From JAWKSY01 sp041402125 (GTDB lineage Bacteria; Planctomycetota; GCA-002687715; DRQF01): DNA of 64,000 nt. Each line of letters starts with the position of its first letter. Positions within the stretch are counted from its first letter, which is position 1. The position numbers were made by a program, and so were the translations under genes. The stretch covers positions 124,001-188,000 of the forward strand of contig JAWKSY010000007.1 in the NCBI GenBank assembly GCA_041402125.1. Direction: 5' to 3'. Of this stretch, positions 62,339-64,000 are shown piece by piece. Under the pieces are notes generated by a model that saw only the letters and a program-made list of their open reading frames with translations, searched no databases and was not told where the DNA came from.

Positions 62339-63218
62339 CATCCTCGACGCGGATCGGGATCTCGCGGAGTCGAGCTACTACCGCATCGGCGGCCGCGCGC
62401 GCGCCTTCCTCGAGCCGCGCGACGCGGGCGAGACGGCCGCCCTCGTGGCGGCCCTCGCCCGCGCCGGCGAGCCCTGGCGGGTGCTGGGCGGGGGGGCGAA
62501 CGTCCTGATGGACGACGCCGACCACGACGAGCCGATCGTCCACCCCTCGCGCCTGAGAGGCCGCGTGGAGGACGGGGAGCTCGTCCGCGTCGGAGCGGGA
62601 GAGAGCTTCCCGCGCCTCGTCGCCGACGTCGCGCGCGAGGGACGCGAGGGGCTCGAGACCCTGGCCGGGATCCCCGGCCAGGTCGGCGGCATCTGCGCGA
62701 TGAACGCGGGGGGGCGCCACGGCGAGTTCGCCGATCGCGTCGTGCGCGTCCAGGTCGCGACGACCGACGGCGAGCTGCGCTGGCTCGCGCGGGACGAGGT
62801 CGGCTTCGGCTACCGGCACACCGATTTGCCGGCGGGCGTGGTCACCGCCGTCGAGCTCCGCCTGCCCTTCGCCTCGGACCCCGAGGCGGTGCGCGGTCGG
62901 GCGGCGGAGATCCTCCGCCGGAAGAAGGAGACGCAGCCGCTCCGACTGCCCAGCAGCGGCTGCGTCTTCGCGAATCCCGAGGGCGGGAGCGCCGGTCGTC
63001 TGATCGACGAGCTGGGGCTGAAGGGGCGGCGCGTGGGCGACGCCGAGATCAGTCCGCTCCACGGCAACTTCATCGTCAACCTCGGCGCCGCCCGTTACGC
63101 CGAGGTCCTCGCGCTCATCGACGAGATCGAGGCCGAGGCGGCGAGCCGGCGTGGAATCGCGCTCCGCCGGGAGATCCGCGTCTGGCCGGCCTGGCGCCGG
63201 CCGGCGGAAATGTCCTGA
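62313..63218 (+). CDS. murB: UDP-N-acetylenolpyruvoylglucosamine reductase
   Basis: MurB reduces enolpyruvyl-UDP-GlcNAc to UDP-MurNAc with NADPH and FAD. The 301-residue product has the FAD-binding VLGGGANVLMDDADHDEPIV, TLAGIPGQVGGICAMNAGG, and YRHTDLPAGVVTAVELRL. The catalytic stretch is SSGCVFANPEGGSAGRLIDE, where the proton donor is Ser or Cys in the family. The C-terminal ISPLHGNFIVNLGAARYAEV is the short (type II) MurB form. GTG 62313 lies inside the murC 3' end. Confidence 0.95.
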   Translation: MSWRDDFADILDADRDLAESSYYRIGGRARAFLEPRDAGETAALVAALARAGEPWRVLGGGANVLMDDADHDEPIVHPSRLRGRVEDGELVRVGAGESFPRLVADVAREGREGLETLAGIPGQVGGICAMNAGGRHGEFADRVVRVQVATTDGELRWLARDEVGFGYRHTDLPAGVVTAVELRLPFASDPEAVRGRAAEILRRKKETQPLRLPSSGCVFANPEGGSAGRLIDELGLKGRRVGDAEISPLHGNFIVNLGAARYAEVLALIDEIEAEAASRRGIALRREIRVWPAWRRPAEMS

Positions 63219-63608
63219 TGCGCCGCGCGCGCCCCGACGCTCCGAGCGACGGGAAGGCGCGCGGTCTTGAAGTCCTCGGCGGAACGGGAGTTCCGGCGGG
63301 GTCGGAGGGGGCGGGAGCCGCCTCCGGGGGGAGGGGAGGTCCGCGTGGCGGGCCGCCGGACCCCAAGGGGTGGGGGATGGTTGTCCCCGAGACCCCCTAA
63401 TCTTCGCAGGTCCGGTGGCCCCAGGGGGGTGCCGCGAAGCCCGGGAACGGCCCCCTCCGGTCGCCCCGATCCACGCTTCCGCGGACGAGCCCGTCCGGAC
63501 CGGCGCCTGCGGGGAGCCTGCCCTCAATGGGCGAGTGAAGGTGCGGTTCGCCGCGATGTTCGGCCTCCTTCTCGGCCGCGCGGTGGATCCGAAACGAAAG
63601 GAGTGGCC
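63219..63608. other. 390-nt stretch without a convincing gene
   Basis: A 60-codon ORF (63218-63400) starts on the murB stop but is glycine/proline rich, without motif. No ftsQ, ddl, ftsA or ftsZ is present where a standard dcw cluster would have them. A strong ribosome-binding site for the next gene lies at its end (aaggag). Confidence 0.5.
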
Positions 63609-63851
63609 ATGGACGCTGGCAAGTACATCGATCGTCGTCTCCATCCCGTTCGCGTCGCGATCGGTCTGATCAACCACGAGCTCGAGCTGGCGGGCAACGA
63701 GCCCGTCGTCACCATCGACAAGGAGGTCCTGCGCTCCATCGTCGAGACGACCCAGCTCTTCGTCGAGGACTTCGATCGGACCTACGGGAAGATGAAGGAG
63801 AAGACGGGCAAGCACTTCATCAACTCCGCCGCCTCCACCAAGGTCGGCTGA
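63609..63851 (+). CDS. small conserved-looking protein, unknown
   Basis: An 80-residue protein: MDAGKYIDRRLHPVRVAIGL, then INHELELAGNEPVVTIDKEV, then helical ETTQLFVEDFDRTYGKMKEK. No transmembrane helix. ATG 63609 is preceded by aaggagtggcc, a strong ribosome-binding site; the in-frame upstream extension is low complexity. It may be a small cytosolic helical protein of the lineage. Confidence 0.7.
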   Translation: MDAGKYIDRRLHPVRVAIGLINHELELAGNEPVVTIDKEVLRSIVETTQLFVEDFDRTYGKMKEKTGKHFINSAASTKVG

Positions 63852-64000
63852 GTCTCGCGAGGGGAAGACCTCTCGCCCTGACGAACCCCCCGATGTCCGG
63901 CCGCGGAGAGCGGCCCGGGACCAACGCGGCGAGGCGCCGCGAGGATCCCCCAGATGCGAGCCCTCCGTCGCGTCACTCTCCGAGGATCGGAACGGCCTCG
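63852..64000. other. window end, no certain gene
   Basis: An ATG at 63953 opens a frame that reads to the end of the window (MRALRRVTLRGSERP), possibly the start of the next gene. It is too short to identify. Confidence 0.25.

Noticed and set aside
63218..63400. 60-codon ORF starting on the murB stop, a possible ftsQ remnant
   Set aside because: No transmembrane helix or POTRA-like sequence; glycine/proline-rich and without similarity to FtsQ.

Overview
This is a high-GC chromosomal segment dominated by housekeeping genes: a ribosomal protein and translation block, a glycosyltransferase/dnaE block, a LysW-type amino acid biosynthesis operon and a division/cell wall (dcw) cluster. A MurE of the meso-DAP type, lipoprotein-like signals, FtsW, a class B PBP and MraZ indicate a peptidoglycan-making diderm-type bacterium. 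The gene content, the HEAT-repeat and large secreted proteins, and the truncated dcw cluster without an FtsZ region suggest a lineage such as Planctomycetota or a relative. That placement is inference from general resemblance. No rRNA, tRNA or CRISPR array was found.

Layout. 1-18.0 kb (+): the tail of an unknown gene, then rpsL-rpsG-fusA, the S10 and spc operons, secY-adk, and rpmJ-rpsM-rpsK-rpsD-rpoA-rplQ. The order is canonical, but tuf, rpsN, rpmD, map and infA are missing from their usual places. From about 5.66 to 9.6 kb nearly every gene (rplW to rplX) is broken by single-base indels although its conserved protein sequence can still be followed across frames, so I read this as damaged consensus sequence rather than decay. 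18.0-20.9 kb: a small membrane protein, a DprE2-like reductase, a DprE1-like FAD oxidase and a zinc-ribbon protein. 21.1-26.3 kb: a very large secreted protein built of alternating repeats. 26.6-31.4 kb: a membrane-anchored CxxCH protein, a methyltransferase, a K+ channel (-) and a beta-propeller protein. 31.6-39.1 kb (-): two ArnT/PMT-like glycosyltransferases flanking a GT2 enzyme, and dnaE. 39.6-45.0 kb: HEAT-repeat proteins, three REP-like palindromes, a tandem alpha/beta-hydrolase and upp.

45.06-50.5 kb (+): lysW-lysX-lysY-lysZ-lysJ-lysK, tightly coupled and preceded by a promoter, a short leader and a textbook intrinsic terminator, which looks like an attenuator. 50.5-63.9 kb (+): an mraZ-led dcw cluster (mraZ, rsmH, ftsL-like, ftsI, murE, murF, ftsW, a LysM protein, murC, murB) lacking mraY, murD, murG and ftsQAZ. 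It is preceded by four 6-bp repeats at exact 10-bp spacing that look like the MraZ operator.

Four isolated genes (adk, the secreted repeat protein, a thioredoxin-fold/HEAT protein and murC) each carry one apparent 1-nt deletion; adding one base restores a full-length product in each. Several promoters show the same form, a TTG-type -35, a 16-17 bp spacer and a TATGCT-like -10.
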